Assembly (NCBI GenBank): GCA_003611805.1
Contig: RAYM01000022.1
Span: 57,791-121,790, forward strand
Direction of reading: 5' to 3'
From: a bacterium 1xD42-87
GTDB taxonomy: Bacteria; Bacillota; Clostridia; Lachnospirales; Lachnospiraceae
Length of the DNA: 64,000 nt
The notes beneath the pieces are model-generated. The model saw nothing but the letters and a program-made list of their open reading frames with translations, was not told the origin of the DNA and made no database searches. Both the position numbers and the translations under genes were made by a program. Shown here in pieces: positions 22,579-30,483 of the stretch (its first letter is position 1; the number at the start of each line of letters is the position of its first letter).

Positions 22579-24381
22579 TCACTCTGCCAAAATCCTGTTA
22601 TACATATAATACCACTCCATCTCCGGCACCTCATAATAAGGATAAAATTCTCTTGTCAGGTGCGCATGCGGCTTCACATGCCCCGGCTTTGTGCAAAACG
22701 CGAAGGAATAGCCGTCCTTCTGTATCGGCTGAATCCATGCTTTCGGATGTTCCATATCGCCTGCAAAGAGCGTCATCTTATCACAGACAAGCACGACAGG
22801 TCCGTAAACAAGCGCGGCAATCTCCGGCGCATAGTCGTCAACTGCCTGAAAACGAAGGACAAACTCATATTGTATCTCGATCTCGTCCCCGTCCTTCCAT
22901 TCCCGCTCTAACGTAAGCCACGTATTCGGTTCTGCAGCCGCCTCCGTCGGCACACCGTTCACCCGCACCGTATTCCGTCCGCAGGCCCAGGACGGCACGC
23001 GGAAACGGATGGCAAATTTCCCCGCCCGTTCTCCATGCAGGGTAAAGCGCAATGTCTTTTCCTTCGGATAAAAGCTGTTATTCTCCAGAATATAGTCCGT
23101 GCCCGCCGCCTCGAACTCCACGCGGGAGGCAAGGTACTGGCTCACATACAGGCCTCTTTCGTCACTGTAGTAGAGCATATTGGCATACTCCGCCACATCC
23201 TGCGGATAGGTTCCCGTGCAGCACTGCCACTCGAAGGAACAGCCGTCGGGATGCATCCTGCCGTCCTCCACGGATTTGAAGCCGCCGTTTATAAAATAAT
23301 CGGCATAATACATAACCTTTCCTTCTTTGGTCACAGGCGGCTGCCCGCCACACCCGTTATAGAGAAGTCTCTCCGCCCAATCTCCGTACTTCGCCTCCCC
23401 CGTAATCGTCAACAGGTAATTGCACAGCTTAAAGACTGCCCAACTGCAGCAGGACACCTCGCAACTTCCCCACTTATCGTCCCTGGCACGTATGGAGTCC
23501 CCGAAATTCCTGTAAGTCTCGTGTATTTTATCCTGATCCCAGTTGGCTTTCAGGGAATCCCCCAAATACCCATCCTCATTCGGAAAAAGACACTCTGCCG
23601 GACCGTACCCGCCCGTGGCAAAGGTATGGTGCGAAAGCACCTCATCGTAGGCGGTCTTCATGGCAGACAGATATCGCTCATCCCCCGTCGCCTGAAATGC
23701 CCTCGCAGCGCTGGAAAGGCTGTTGATATGGCTGTAGGCATGGCGCGGTCCTATGGCGAAATCACGGGCATTCAGTTTATCCCAGAAATAGGGATAATCC
23801 CACTCTTTAGCAAAATCACGGTAAATTTCCTCACCCGTCAGCATCCACGCCCGGTAAAGCTGCTCCGGCAGCGTATACCATTCGATCATATCCTCACCCA
23901 TCGTCTGCAGCCCGTCCCGCCCCACTTCCCTGCGGAAACGTTTCGCCGCGCTCTGTGTCAGGCGCAGGATATAGTCCCGTGCGGGCTCATAGTCCAGATA
24001 CTCCAGCATATCCAGAAATCCGCCCATCAGTTTATCATATACATACGTATCATTGACGTCTATGACTCTTTCGGACGCTGCCGCACATTCGCCCCAGCCA
24101 TCCGCCAGTGCGAAGGCTTTCTTTTTCAGCCGCCCGTCCCCCGTCACCAGATACAGTTTAGCAAATGCCCCCAGCTTCTGCCCAAAGGTGGAAGCGTTGT
24201 TGCCGTACCAGCCGACCAATCCGTCGCTCGTATCCGAAATGCCCGCAATCTTTCTGAAATAGTGAAGCAGATCGTCATTCTCAATCCCAAGATATGTCTC
24301 GACCAGTTCCGTACGCTGCGCTTTCCAGTGACTGTCAAGCAGTTCCACATGCCGATATCCGAAATTTTTCAATTTTTCCAT
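22579..24381 (-). CDS. GH127-type beta-L-arabinofuranosidase-like glycosidase
   Basis: This 600-residue intracellular glycosidase has the alpha/alpha-barrel of the GH127 group. In characterised members a zinc-bound cysteine is the nucleophile; here Glu308 and Cys311 (SCEVSCCSW) and the Cys387-Cys388 pair in FEWQCCTGT are the likely site. Other family landmarks are GWYGNNASTFGQKLGAF, PRHAYSHINSLSSAARAF and ATGGYGPAECLFPNEDG. The start at 24381 follows GGAGGTTAGC; an ATG four codons earlier overlaps that site. Its neighbours (importer, alpha-xylosidase) suggest arabinose- and xylose-containing plant oligosaccharides. Related families GH137/142/146 are possible. Confidence 0.85.
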   Translation of the reverse strand: MEKLKNFGYRHVELLDSHWKAQRTELVETYLGIENDDLLHYFRKIAGISDTSDGLVGWYGNNASTFGQKLGAFAKLYLVTGDGRLKKKAFALADGWGECAAASERVIDVNDTYVYDKLMGGFLDMLEYLDYEPARDYILRLTQSAAKRFRREVGRDGLQTMGEDMIEWYTLPEQLYRAWMLTGEEIYRDFAKEWDYPYFWDKLNARDFAIGPRHAYSHINSLSSAARAFQATGDERYLSAMKTAYDEVLSHHTFATGGYGPAECLFPNEDGYLGDSLKANWDQDKIHETYRNFGDSIRARDDKWGSCEVSCCSWAVFKLCNYLLTITGEAKYGDWAERLLYNGCGGQPPVTKEGKVMYYADYFINGGFKSVEDGRMHPDGCSFEWQCCTGTYPQDVAEYANMLYYSDERGLYVSQYLASRVEFEAAGTDYILENNSFYPKEKTLRFTLHGERAGKFAIRFRVPSWACGRNTVRVNGVPTEAAAEPNTWLTLEREWKDGDEIEIQYEFVLRFQAVDDYAPEIAALVYGPVVLVCDKMTLFAGDMEHPKAWIQPIQKDGYSFAFCTKPGHVKPHAHLTREFYPYYEVPEMEWYYMYNRILAE

Positions 24382-24423
24382 GCTAACCTCCATGTCTCAG
24401 CTTTCTGTAACGCAAACCAATGC

Positions 24424-24555
24424 GGAGAATGCCCGTATTTGGGGCATTCTCCTAAGCGAAACGGAGTTGCTCTGCAACTCCTAGAACTTCCAAGTCAGCT
24501 ATGCTGACTTTGCGATGCAGCCTTTGCTGCTGAGCTTTAGAAGTTCTTTTCGCTT
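24424..24555 (-). repeat. Folded intergenic element, family 1 copy A
   Basis: Read on plus: GGAGAATGCCC/GGGCATTCTCC hairpin (24424-24452), then an outer stem AAGCGAAA (24454-24461) / TTTTCGCTT (24547-24555). Inside are TAGAACTTC (24482-24490) / GAAGTTCT (24540-24547), GGAGTTG/CAACTCC (24463-24481) and AAGTCAGC/GCTGACTT (24492-24510). It touches the stop codon of the upstream permease gene. Copy B at 56.5 kb has the same order, with AGTGAAA/TTTTCACT replacing AGCGAAA/TTTTCGCT. Confidence 0.75.
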
Positions 24556-25451
24556 TAGCCTTTAACCGCACCGATCATAACGCCCTTCTCAAAATATTTC
24601 TGCACGAACGGATATACGCACAAAATCGGGAGCGTCGATACGATGATAACCGCATATTTCACCTGATCGGCGGAGGACTGTCCATATCCGCCCTGCACGC
24701 CGCCGCTGCCGCTGGAAAACGCCTGATTCAAGAGCAGTATCTCACGGAGCACGATCTGCAAAGGCGCGTTCTCCTGCTTGCTGTTGTAAACGAGGGCGTT
24801 AAAATAATCGTTCCAGTGGAACACCGCATAATACAGGATCAATACCGAATTAACCGCCTTGGAAAGCGGGATGACCACCTTGGTAAAGTACGCGAAATGG
24901 GAGCATCCGTCCAAAACCGCCGCCTCATACAGATCCTCCGGAATGGAGTTCTCGATAAAGGTCCTTGCAATGATCAGGTTGTAAGTATTGACCGCCACAA
25001 AGAGGATCAGTATCGTCTTGGTGGAGATCAGATGCAAAGCGCTGATCGTCATATAGGTGGGCACGAGGCCGCCGCTGAAAAACATGGTAAATACAAAGTA
25101 AAACATCACCTTATTACGTGCCTTGAACCTTCTTCTGGACAAGGCATATGCCGCCGGCATAGTCACCACCATATTGAGCGTCGTGCCTGCCACCACATAG
25201 ATCAATGTATTTAAATACCCTTTCCAGATCCTAGCATCCTCCATAATCTGCTGAAAGCCATAGAAGCGGATATCCTTTGGCAGGAATGTGACCTTGCCCA
25301 GATTGACCAGATTGGAATTGCTGATGGACGCAATGACAACGAACCACAGCGGATATAATATAATCAGAAAGATAACGATACTAAGCAAAAGGACAACGAC
25401 ACCAAAAATCCTGTCCGCGGCGCTTATTTTTTTTCTGGCTGTTTTCTCCAT
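24555..25451 (-). CDS. Carbohydrate ABC importer permease (YtcP/LplC type)
   Basis: This 298-residue inner-membrane permease of the CUT1 family has six expected helices and the EAA-loop sequence EDLYEAAVLDGCSHFAYFTKVVIPLSK that docks the ATPase. The N-terminal VVLLLSIVIFLIILYPLWFVVIASISN and C-terminal VYPFVQKYFEKGVMIGAVKG ends are diagnostic. It pairs with the LplB-type permease 12 bases upstream and the lipoprotein at 27 kb to import an oligosaccharide. No ATPase gene is nearby, so a shared MsmK-type ATPase must serve it. Confidence 0.93.
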   Translation of the reverse strand: MEKTARKKISAADRIFGVVVLLLSIVIFLIILYPLWFVVIASISNSNLVNLGKVTFLPKDIRFYGFQQIMEDARIWKGYLNTLIYVVAGTTLNMVVTMPAAYALSRRRFKARNKVMFYFVFTMFFSGGLVPTYMTISALHLISTKTILILFVAVNTYNLIIARTFIENSIPEDLYEAAVLDGCSHFAYFTKVVIPLSKAVNSVLILYYAVFHWNDYFNALVYNSKQENAPLQIVLREILLLNQAFSSGSGGVQGGYGQSSADQVKYAVIIVSTLPILCVYPFVQKYFEKGVMIGAVKG

Positions 25452-25463
25452 AACTATCCCTCC

Positions 25464-26417
25464 TTACATCAAGCCCGTTCCGGTGGAACGTTTGGAAATC
25501 CAGTTCGTTATCACAAGGAACACAAAGTTGATCAGCGTGTTAAACAAACCTACCGCAGCACCGAATGAAAACTGTGCGGATTTCACGCCGACGGAATACA
25601 CGTAGGTGGAGATAACCTGAGAAACACCCAGATTCAAACTGTTCTGCATTAAGAATACCTTATCAAAACCGACATTTAAAATATTGCCCATGTTCATAAT
25701 AAGCAAAATCATGATGGTCGGCACAATCGCCGGGAAATCAATGTGGATCATCGTCTGCCAGCGGTTCGCCCCGTCAATCTTACAGGCGTCGTAAAGCTGC
25801 GTATCCACCGAGGAGAGCGCCGCGATATAGATGATGCTGTTCCAGCCCATCGACTGCCAGACCCCCGTCAGCACATACAGCGGCACGAAGGTCGATTCCT
25901 TGCCGAGAATGTTTGTGTCGGCGGCCACCAGATGGATTGCCTTTAAGAAATTGCCCACAACACCGCTGCCGCTGGCAAACATCACGTTGATCATGGACAC
26001 CAAAACAACCGTGGAAATGAAGTACGGGATATAGACGGTTGTCTGCACGGTTTTTTTCCACTTCTTATTCTTAAGCTGGTTGATGATCATAGCCAGAATA
26101 ATCGGCGCGGGGAATCCCACAACGATACTCCAGAATGAAATAACAAACGTATTTTTCAGCGTAGTGAAAAACATGGGGCTCTCAAAATACTGTTTAAAGT
26201 ATTTCATACCTACCCACTTACCGCCCGTAATCCCCGTCTGGAAGCTGTATTCACGGAACGCAAGCTGAATGCCGTACATCGGCACATAGCAGAAAATCAA
26301 TATGTAGAGCATGGCAGGCAAAAGCATCAGCCAGAGCTGCCAGTTGTGTTCCCAATATTTCTTTGCACGGAATCCAAAACTCTTATTTACCGTAGCTGTT
26401 TGATTTTTACCAGTCAT
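25464..26417 (-). CDS. Carbohydrate ABC importer permease (LplB/YteP type)
   Basis: This 317-residue permease has six predicted helices, the early MLLPAMLYILIFCYVPMYGIQLAF segment and the coupling loop DTQLYDACKIDGANRWQTMIHIDFPAI. It forms the heterodimeric channel with the YtcP-type permease. AAGGAGAATCAGGA precedes the ATG. LplB/YtcP pairs usually serve large binding proteins, often for complex or uronic-acid-rich oligosaccharides. Confidence 0.93.
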   Translation of the reverse strand: MTGKNQTATVNKSFGFRAKKYWEHNWQLWLMLLPAMLYILIFCYVPMYGIQLAFREYSFQTGITGGKWVGMKYFKQYFESPMFFTTLKNTFVISFWSIVVGFPAPIILAMIINQLKNKKWKKTVQTTVYIPYFISTVVLVSMINVMFASGSGVVGNFLKAIHLVAADTNILGKESTFVPLYVLTGVWQSMGWNSIIYIAALSSVDTQLYDACKIDGANRWQTMIHIDFPAIVPTIMILLIMNMGNILNVGFDKVFLMQNSLNLGVSQVISTYVYSVGVKSAQFSFGAAVGLFNTLINFVFLVITNWISKRSTGTGLM

Positions 26418-26443
26418 TCCTGATTCTCCTTCCCATTTGATTT

Positions 26444-26539
26444 TTAGAGCTTAATTTCATATATACACGAGTCCCCATCTTCCAGCCCTTTCATCAGATG
26501 GTTTGCCCACTCTGCACAAAAATCAAATTCTTTTTCCAT
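26444..26539 (-). CDS. Possible 31-residue small protein between binding protein and permease
   Basis: A short frame reading MEKEFDFCAEWANHLMKGLE and ending DSCIYEIKL lies in the 220-base gap inside the ABC operon, in the same direction. GGAGCAGTGAAT precedes its ATG. It is acidic, with two cysteines and no membrane segment. It may be a real accessory peptide or a remnant of a longer gene. Confidence 0.4.
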   Translation of the reverse strand: MEKEFDFCAEWANHLMKGLEDGDSCIYEIKL

Positions 26540-26583
26540 ATTCACTGCTCCATTCTGTCAAACTTGTCATAACCGAAAAGGAA

Positions 26584-26615
26584 GCGGAGAGATACTTCCT
26601 TTCGCATCTCTCCGC
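26584..26615 (-). terminator. Intra-operon hairpin after the binding-protein gene
   Basis: GCGGAGAGAT (26584-26593) pairs with ATCTCTCCGC (26606-26615), followed on the minus strand by TTCCTTTTC. It lies 22 bases past the lipoprotein stop. Such hairpins usually stabilise the binding-protein message and let only part of transcription reach the permeases. Confidence 0.7.
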
Positions 26616-26637
26616 CGCTCCTCCTCATCTCAAGAGA

Positions 26638-28365
26638 TTATTGCACGCTCTTTAAATACTCATCAAACGCTGCCTGACGAATCTCAAGAATCTGCGGAAG
26701 CCCTGCATTGTTGACATTCTCCACATAAGCGTCCCATGTAGCGTCGATATCCTGCTCCCCCGTCATCCACAATGACCACTGGTTATCAATAATATTATCA
26801 ATATTCGGCTTCGTCAACGCGATTGTATTCTGATCCTCCTCCGTATATCTCATAAACATATTCGGATACGTATCGGATGTGCTCGCCTTCTCAATAATTT
26901 CATTATATCCCTGCGCTCTTGCATCCAGAGCATAGGTCATATCCTGTGCCATCTCAATCTCTGTAGACCTTCTGATATACATCGGTGAAAAATCAGCAAA
27001 TGTACTCGTCCATTTCCATGTACCCGCATCTGTGCTCGGATCCTGCGGCGGAAGCACCTTGTAGCTGTTATCACCCGTCTTCTCAATACAGCCGTCAGCG
27101 ATGCCGCCAAAGAGCGCTTCTACAGAATGCGTTTGGTCATAGAAACGGTCGATAAAGCGCATCGCCGCCTCCGGATTTTCGCATTTTGCGCTGACACACG
27201 CCCTGTTGCCCTGCATATTCAGGATTGTATAATCGTTTCTCCATCTCGTATCATATGTACCGGGTTCGCAGTCCACATCATACGCAAGCGGGGGAACTAC
27301 CGCATATTCCGTATGCAGTTCCGGACCGAATTTGTCCGTCTGTTCCCATCCGAATACACAGCCCACAATCGCCTCGCCCGCTTCATTACCTCTGGACAAT
27401 GACTGGAAGGTGGCGTAATCATTTGTTAATGCATTTTCATTGATCAGTCCGTTTGCATACAGATCAGCAATATATTTCATAAACAGCTTGTATCTCTCAT
27501 CAACCGCATAACATTTTACGGTGTTGTCCTCTGCAAAAAATCCTGCATTGTCTGTATTGGTGACTTGAATACCAAGCCCGCCAAGCAAACTTGTCAGAGA
27601 ATAGGCACTGTTAAACCAGGAATTGATTTCACCACCGCCGCTGTACGCATTATAGTCCAGCGGAATCTCATCGTTGGGGTCGCCATTGCCGTTGGCATCC
27701 TGCTCTTTGAATGCCGTCAGAACCTCTTTGAACTCGGTGAAAGTCGTAGGCATGGAAAGTCCCAGATTGTCCAGCCATTTCTGATTGATAAACATAACCG
27801 AATTGGTCGACGGCCATTTCCCTTGGAATTTCGGCGTTCCGTAAATCTTACCATCTTTAGTCGTTGCAAGAGATTTCGTGTCCGGCTCCTCCGCAAACAT
27901 GGCACATATATTCGGGGTCAGTTCTTCTGTCAGATAAGGAGTCAGCTCCAAAAACAGACCGTTGTACTTGATATAGTCATCATCAATCGTAGCATTGCAG
28001 AGGAGAATATCCGGAATATCGCCAGCGGCAAATCTGGTGGATTTCACGGTATCCCAATCCGCCCTGATCACTTCCCATTCAATCTCCACATTCGCTTCCG
28101 CTTCCAGCTCATGCAGCCACTGCATATCCGCCGGGTCTTTTGTCAGCGGATGAATCACTGCAACCGCTTTCAGTTTTACTTTGTCTCCTGATGCTGCATC
28201 ACCCGACGCTGCCGAAGAATCGCCCGACGCCGCGCTTTCGCTGCCGCCTGATGTATCTGCGGAAGCCGCACCGCTGTCGCCCGTCTCACCGGAACCGCCG
28301 CATCCTGCAAGCATGGACGCAACCATAGTCACGGAAAGCAGCATTGCCAATACTCTCTTTTTCAT
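26638..28365 (-). CDS. Sugar-binding lipoprotein of the ABC importer
   Basis: This 575-residue exported protein captures the sugar outside the membrane. MKKRVLAMLLSVTMVASMLAGC is a lipoprotein signal split here as charged start, hydrophobic core and lipobox LAGC with Cys22. A Gly/Ser/Ala-rich linker (about 23-62) follows, then a family-1-type binding domain with DIPDILLCNATIDDDYIKYN, MFINQKWLDNLGLSMP and DANGNGDPNDEIPLDYN, the last resembling a calcium loop. The large size fits LplA/YtcQ-type proteins. It is the first gene of the importer operon, divergent from an AraC regulator. Confidence 0.93.
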   Translation of the reverse strand: MKKRVLAMLLSVTMVASMLAGCGGSGETGDSGAASADTSGGSESAASGDSSAASGDAASGDKVKLKAVAVIHPLTKDPADMQWLHELEAEANVEIEWEVIRADWDTVKSTRFAAGDIPDILLCNATIDDDYIKYNGLFLELTPYLTEELTPNICAMFAEEPDTKSLATTKDGKIYGTPKFQGKWPSTNSVMFINQKWLDNLGLSMPTTFTEFKEVLTAFKEQDANGNGDPNDEIPLDYNAYSGGGEINSWFNSAYSLTSLLGGLGIQVTNTDNAGFFAEDNTVKCYAVDERYKLFMKYIADLYANGLINENALTNDYATFQSLSRGNEAGEAIVGCVFGWEQTDKFGPELHTEYAVVPPLAYDVDCEPGTYDTRWRNDYTILNMQGNRACVSAKCENPEAAMRFIDRFYDQTHSVEALFGGIADGCIEKTGDNSYKVLPPQDPSTDAGTWKWTSTFADFSPMYIRRSTEIEMAQDMTYALDARAQGYNEIIEKASTSDTYPNMFMRYTEEDQNTIALTKPNIDNIIDNQWSLWMTGEQDIDATWDAYVENVNNAGLPQILEIRQAAFDEYLKSVQ

Positions 28366-28842
28366 AAGTTTTCCTTCCTTTCCTTTTTGTTCTGTCCGTC
28401 AAGTTTTTCGACCCGTGTAAATTGTGCGTTATGAACACGTTTTCTCCTTTTCTTTCTTGAAATCCGCTTATCATTTGAACATTTTCACATATTCAAACCG
28501 TTCATCCACATTTTTATCGTGCAACTTGACTATAAAACAAAATACCACCACCCGCTCTCACCGTAAATATCACATCTATATATTAGGTGTCTTTTTTCCT
28601 TTTCTTTCTTTTTGACACCTGCATGTTCTTTTCTTTTGACACCTAATCAAACTTATTGATATTCACTTTTGGAGGTATCTATTGTTAAATTTTGCTAGAT
28701 TCAAACAATCAAAAGCATTTATAATATACAATAAGTACCTTAGTATATATTTTTGTTTTGAATCATACGCTTTTTCATAGTATCATTTTGATAATATATC
28801 ATTACAAAAGCATGTTTCAGTATGAATAGTGGGAGAAAGAGT
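28366..28842. promoter_or_regulatory. Divergent control region of the importer operon and araC gene
   Basis: This 477-base AT-rich gap holds no gene. Rightward, TTGAAT (28758-28763), 17 bases, TATCAT (28781-28786) is a good araC promoter. Possible operators are ATTAGGTGTC (28582-28591), facing GACACCT (28614-28620) and GACACCTAAT (28638-28647); the last two follow similar pyrimidine runs and are 24 bases apart. TTTGAA/TTCAAA (28474-28497) is a further dyad nearer the lipoprotein gene, whose own promoter is not obvious. Confidence 0.55.
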
Positions 28843-29703
28843 ATGAACATTCTATGCCTGCCAACCAAACAGATTTACAGCTATATTATGACCGGCAAAT
28901 TTAAAGCGCCTTCCTCAGAATGGAAACACCAAAATTTCCAACTGACCGATTATGAACTGATCGTCATGACGGAAGGCACGCTTTATTTAAACTATAACAG
29001 CGAAAATTTTATCGTCAAAAACGGGGAATATCTGCTGCTTCCTCCCAGTTCTTCCTGGCGCCAGGGGATCCAGCCCTCATACTGTGCCTTTTACTGGCTG
29101 CACTTTACCACACAGCCGGGAAACCTCCCTCTCGTCCTTACCCCCGATGCCGTTTTACCCCCCCCCCACCAATATTTCACGATTCCTCAGACCGGAATCA
29201 TCCCCAAGCCGGAGAAGGTGGTCATTCTCATGAAACAACTACAGGACATTGTGAAAAACAAATATCCCGCTATCGCTTTGGATGCCATGTCCACAAGCAT
29301 CCTGACCGAACTTTACGGGCAGCTCACACTGATTCCGCCCGTAGAAAACTATTCCGAGAATCAAAAACAGATTTATTACGATATTATGGATTATGTCAAA
29401 ACGAATATTTCCAGAAATATTAAGATATCCGAGATTGCCGCCGCTTTCGGATACAATGAAAAATATATCTCACACCGTTTTGTAGAGATCTGCGGCATCC
29501 CCCTGAAGCAGTATATACTGAAAACAAAGATTGAGCAGGCAAATTATATGCTGACCGATACCAATAAATCCATCGCGGAAATCGCCAAAGAACTGGGCTA
29601 CTCCGACAGCCACAACTTTTCCAGAACCTACAAAAAAATCACCGGGCTTTCGCCCAGTGAATACCGAAACACGTTCTCAAAGAGGCTGCTGTATCATGTC
29701 TGA
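28843..29703 (+). CDS. AraC-family regulator, cupin plus HTH
   Basis: This 286-residue regulator probably controls the divergent sugar importer operon. A cupin-like sensor half (DYELIVMTEGTLYLNYN, NGEYLLLPPSSSWRQGI) is followed by two HTH motifs: NIKISEIAAAFGYNEKYISHRF and SIAEIAKELGYSDSHNFSRTYKK, ending with the AraC signature around ITGLSPSEYR. The start at 28843 has GGGAGAAAGAGT upstream; an ATG seven codons earlier contains that site. A small sugar is the likely ligand. Confidence 0.9.
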   Translation: MNILCLPTKQIYSYIMTGKFKAPSSEWKHQNFQLTDYELIVMTEGTLYLNYNSENFIVKNGEYLLLPPSSSWRQGIQPSYCAFYWLHFTTQPGNLPLVLTPDAVLPPPHQYFTIPQTGIIPKPEKVVILMKQLQDIVKNKYPAIALDAMSTSILTELYGQLTLIPPVENYSENQKQIYYDIMDYVKTNISRNIKISEIAAAFGYNEKYISHRFVEICGIPLKQYILKTKIEQANYMLTDTNKSIAEIAKELGYSDSHNFSRTYKKITGLSPSEYRNTFSKRLLYHV

Positions 29704-29736
29704 ATTTGCGAAAGCCAATGCATCCTCCGAAAACGC

Positions 29737-30432
29737 TTACTCCCGCACCACCGACAGCACCCCGTCCGACATGCCATATACCACATCCGCCGCTGCCGCC
29801 ACCGCCTCGTTGTGGGTCACCACGATCACGGCGTAGTTGTCCTCGTGCGCCAGCTTGCAAAGAAGGTCCACGATCACCTTCTCATTCTGGCTGTCCAGAT
29901 TGCCCGTGGGCTCGTCGGCTAGAAGAATCTCCCCGCCTGCGGCGATAGCTCTGGCGATTGCCACCCGCTGCTGCTCTCCGCCGCTGATCATCCCCGGCAT
30001 CTTTTTGTAGAGCGTCTCCGGCAGTCCGACCTTCGCCAGATATTCCTGCGCCCTTGCCTTCGCCTCCTTCGCCGCGACATGCTGCAGCTCCATGGGGAAC
30101 ATCACATTCTCCATCACCGTCAGGAGGGGGAACAGATGAAACGCCTGATAGATCACGGAAGCACGGTTCAGACGGTAAGCGTCCCGGTTCATCTTCCGCA
30201 TGTCCTGCCCCTCCACGGCAAGCATCCCTTCCGTGGGCACATCCAGCCCCGCAAGCAGGGACAGGAAAGTGCTCTTGCCGCTGCCGGATTTGCCCGTGAT
30301 GGCGTACACCTTTCCCCTCTCAAAGGAGCAGTTCACTTCCGAGAGCGCCTTGGTCTTCTGATACTTTGTCTGGTAGATGTAACTCACATTTACCGCCTCA
30401 ATGATTTTTTCCAAGTTTTCCTCCATTTCCAC
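29737..30432 (-). CDS. ABC transporter ATPase (LolD/MacB/FtsE-type)
   Basis: This 231-residue ATPase has Walker A GKSGSGKST, Q-loop IYQAFHLFP, signature ISGGEQQR, Walker B ILLADEPTGNLDS and the H-loop VVTHNE. The DEPTGNLDS form is typical of MacB-like exporters. It energises the two FtsX-domain permeases upstream. The start is unclear: ATG at 30432 has a weak site, while a TTG at 30414 has an ideal GGAGGAAAAC before it. Confidence 0.92.
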   Translation of the reverse strand: MEMEENLEKIIEAVNVSYIYQTKYQKTKALSEVNCSFERGKVYAITGKSGSGKSTFLSLLAGLDVPTEGMLAVEGQDMRKMNRDAYRLNRASVIYQAFHLFPLLTVMENVMFPMELQHVAAKEAKARAQEYLAKVGLPETLYKKMPGMISGGEQQRVAIARAIAAGGEILLADEPTGNLDSQNEKVIVDLLCKLAHEDNYAVIVVTHNEAVAAAADVVYGMSDGVLSVVRE

Positions 30433-30483
30433 CGCCTGTGCGATCTATTCTCCCTGCTGCCGGCATTCGGCTGACCATCTATC

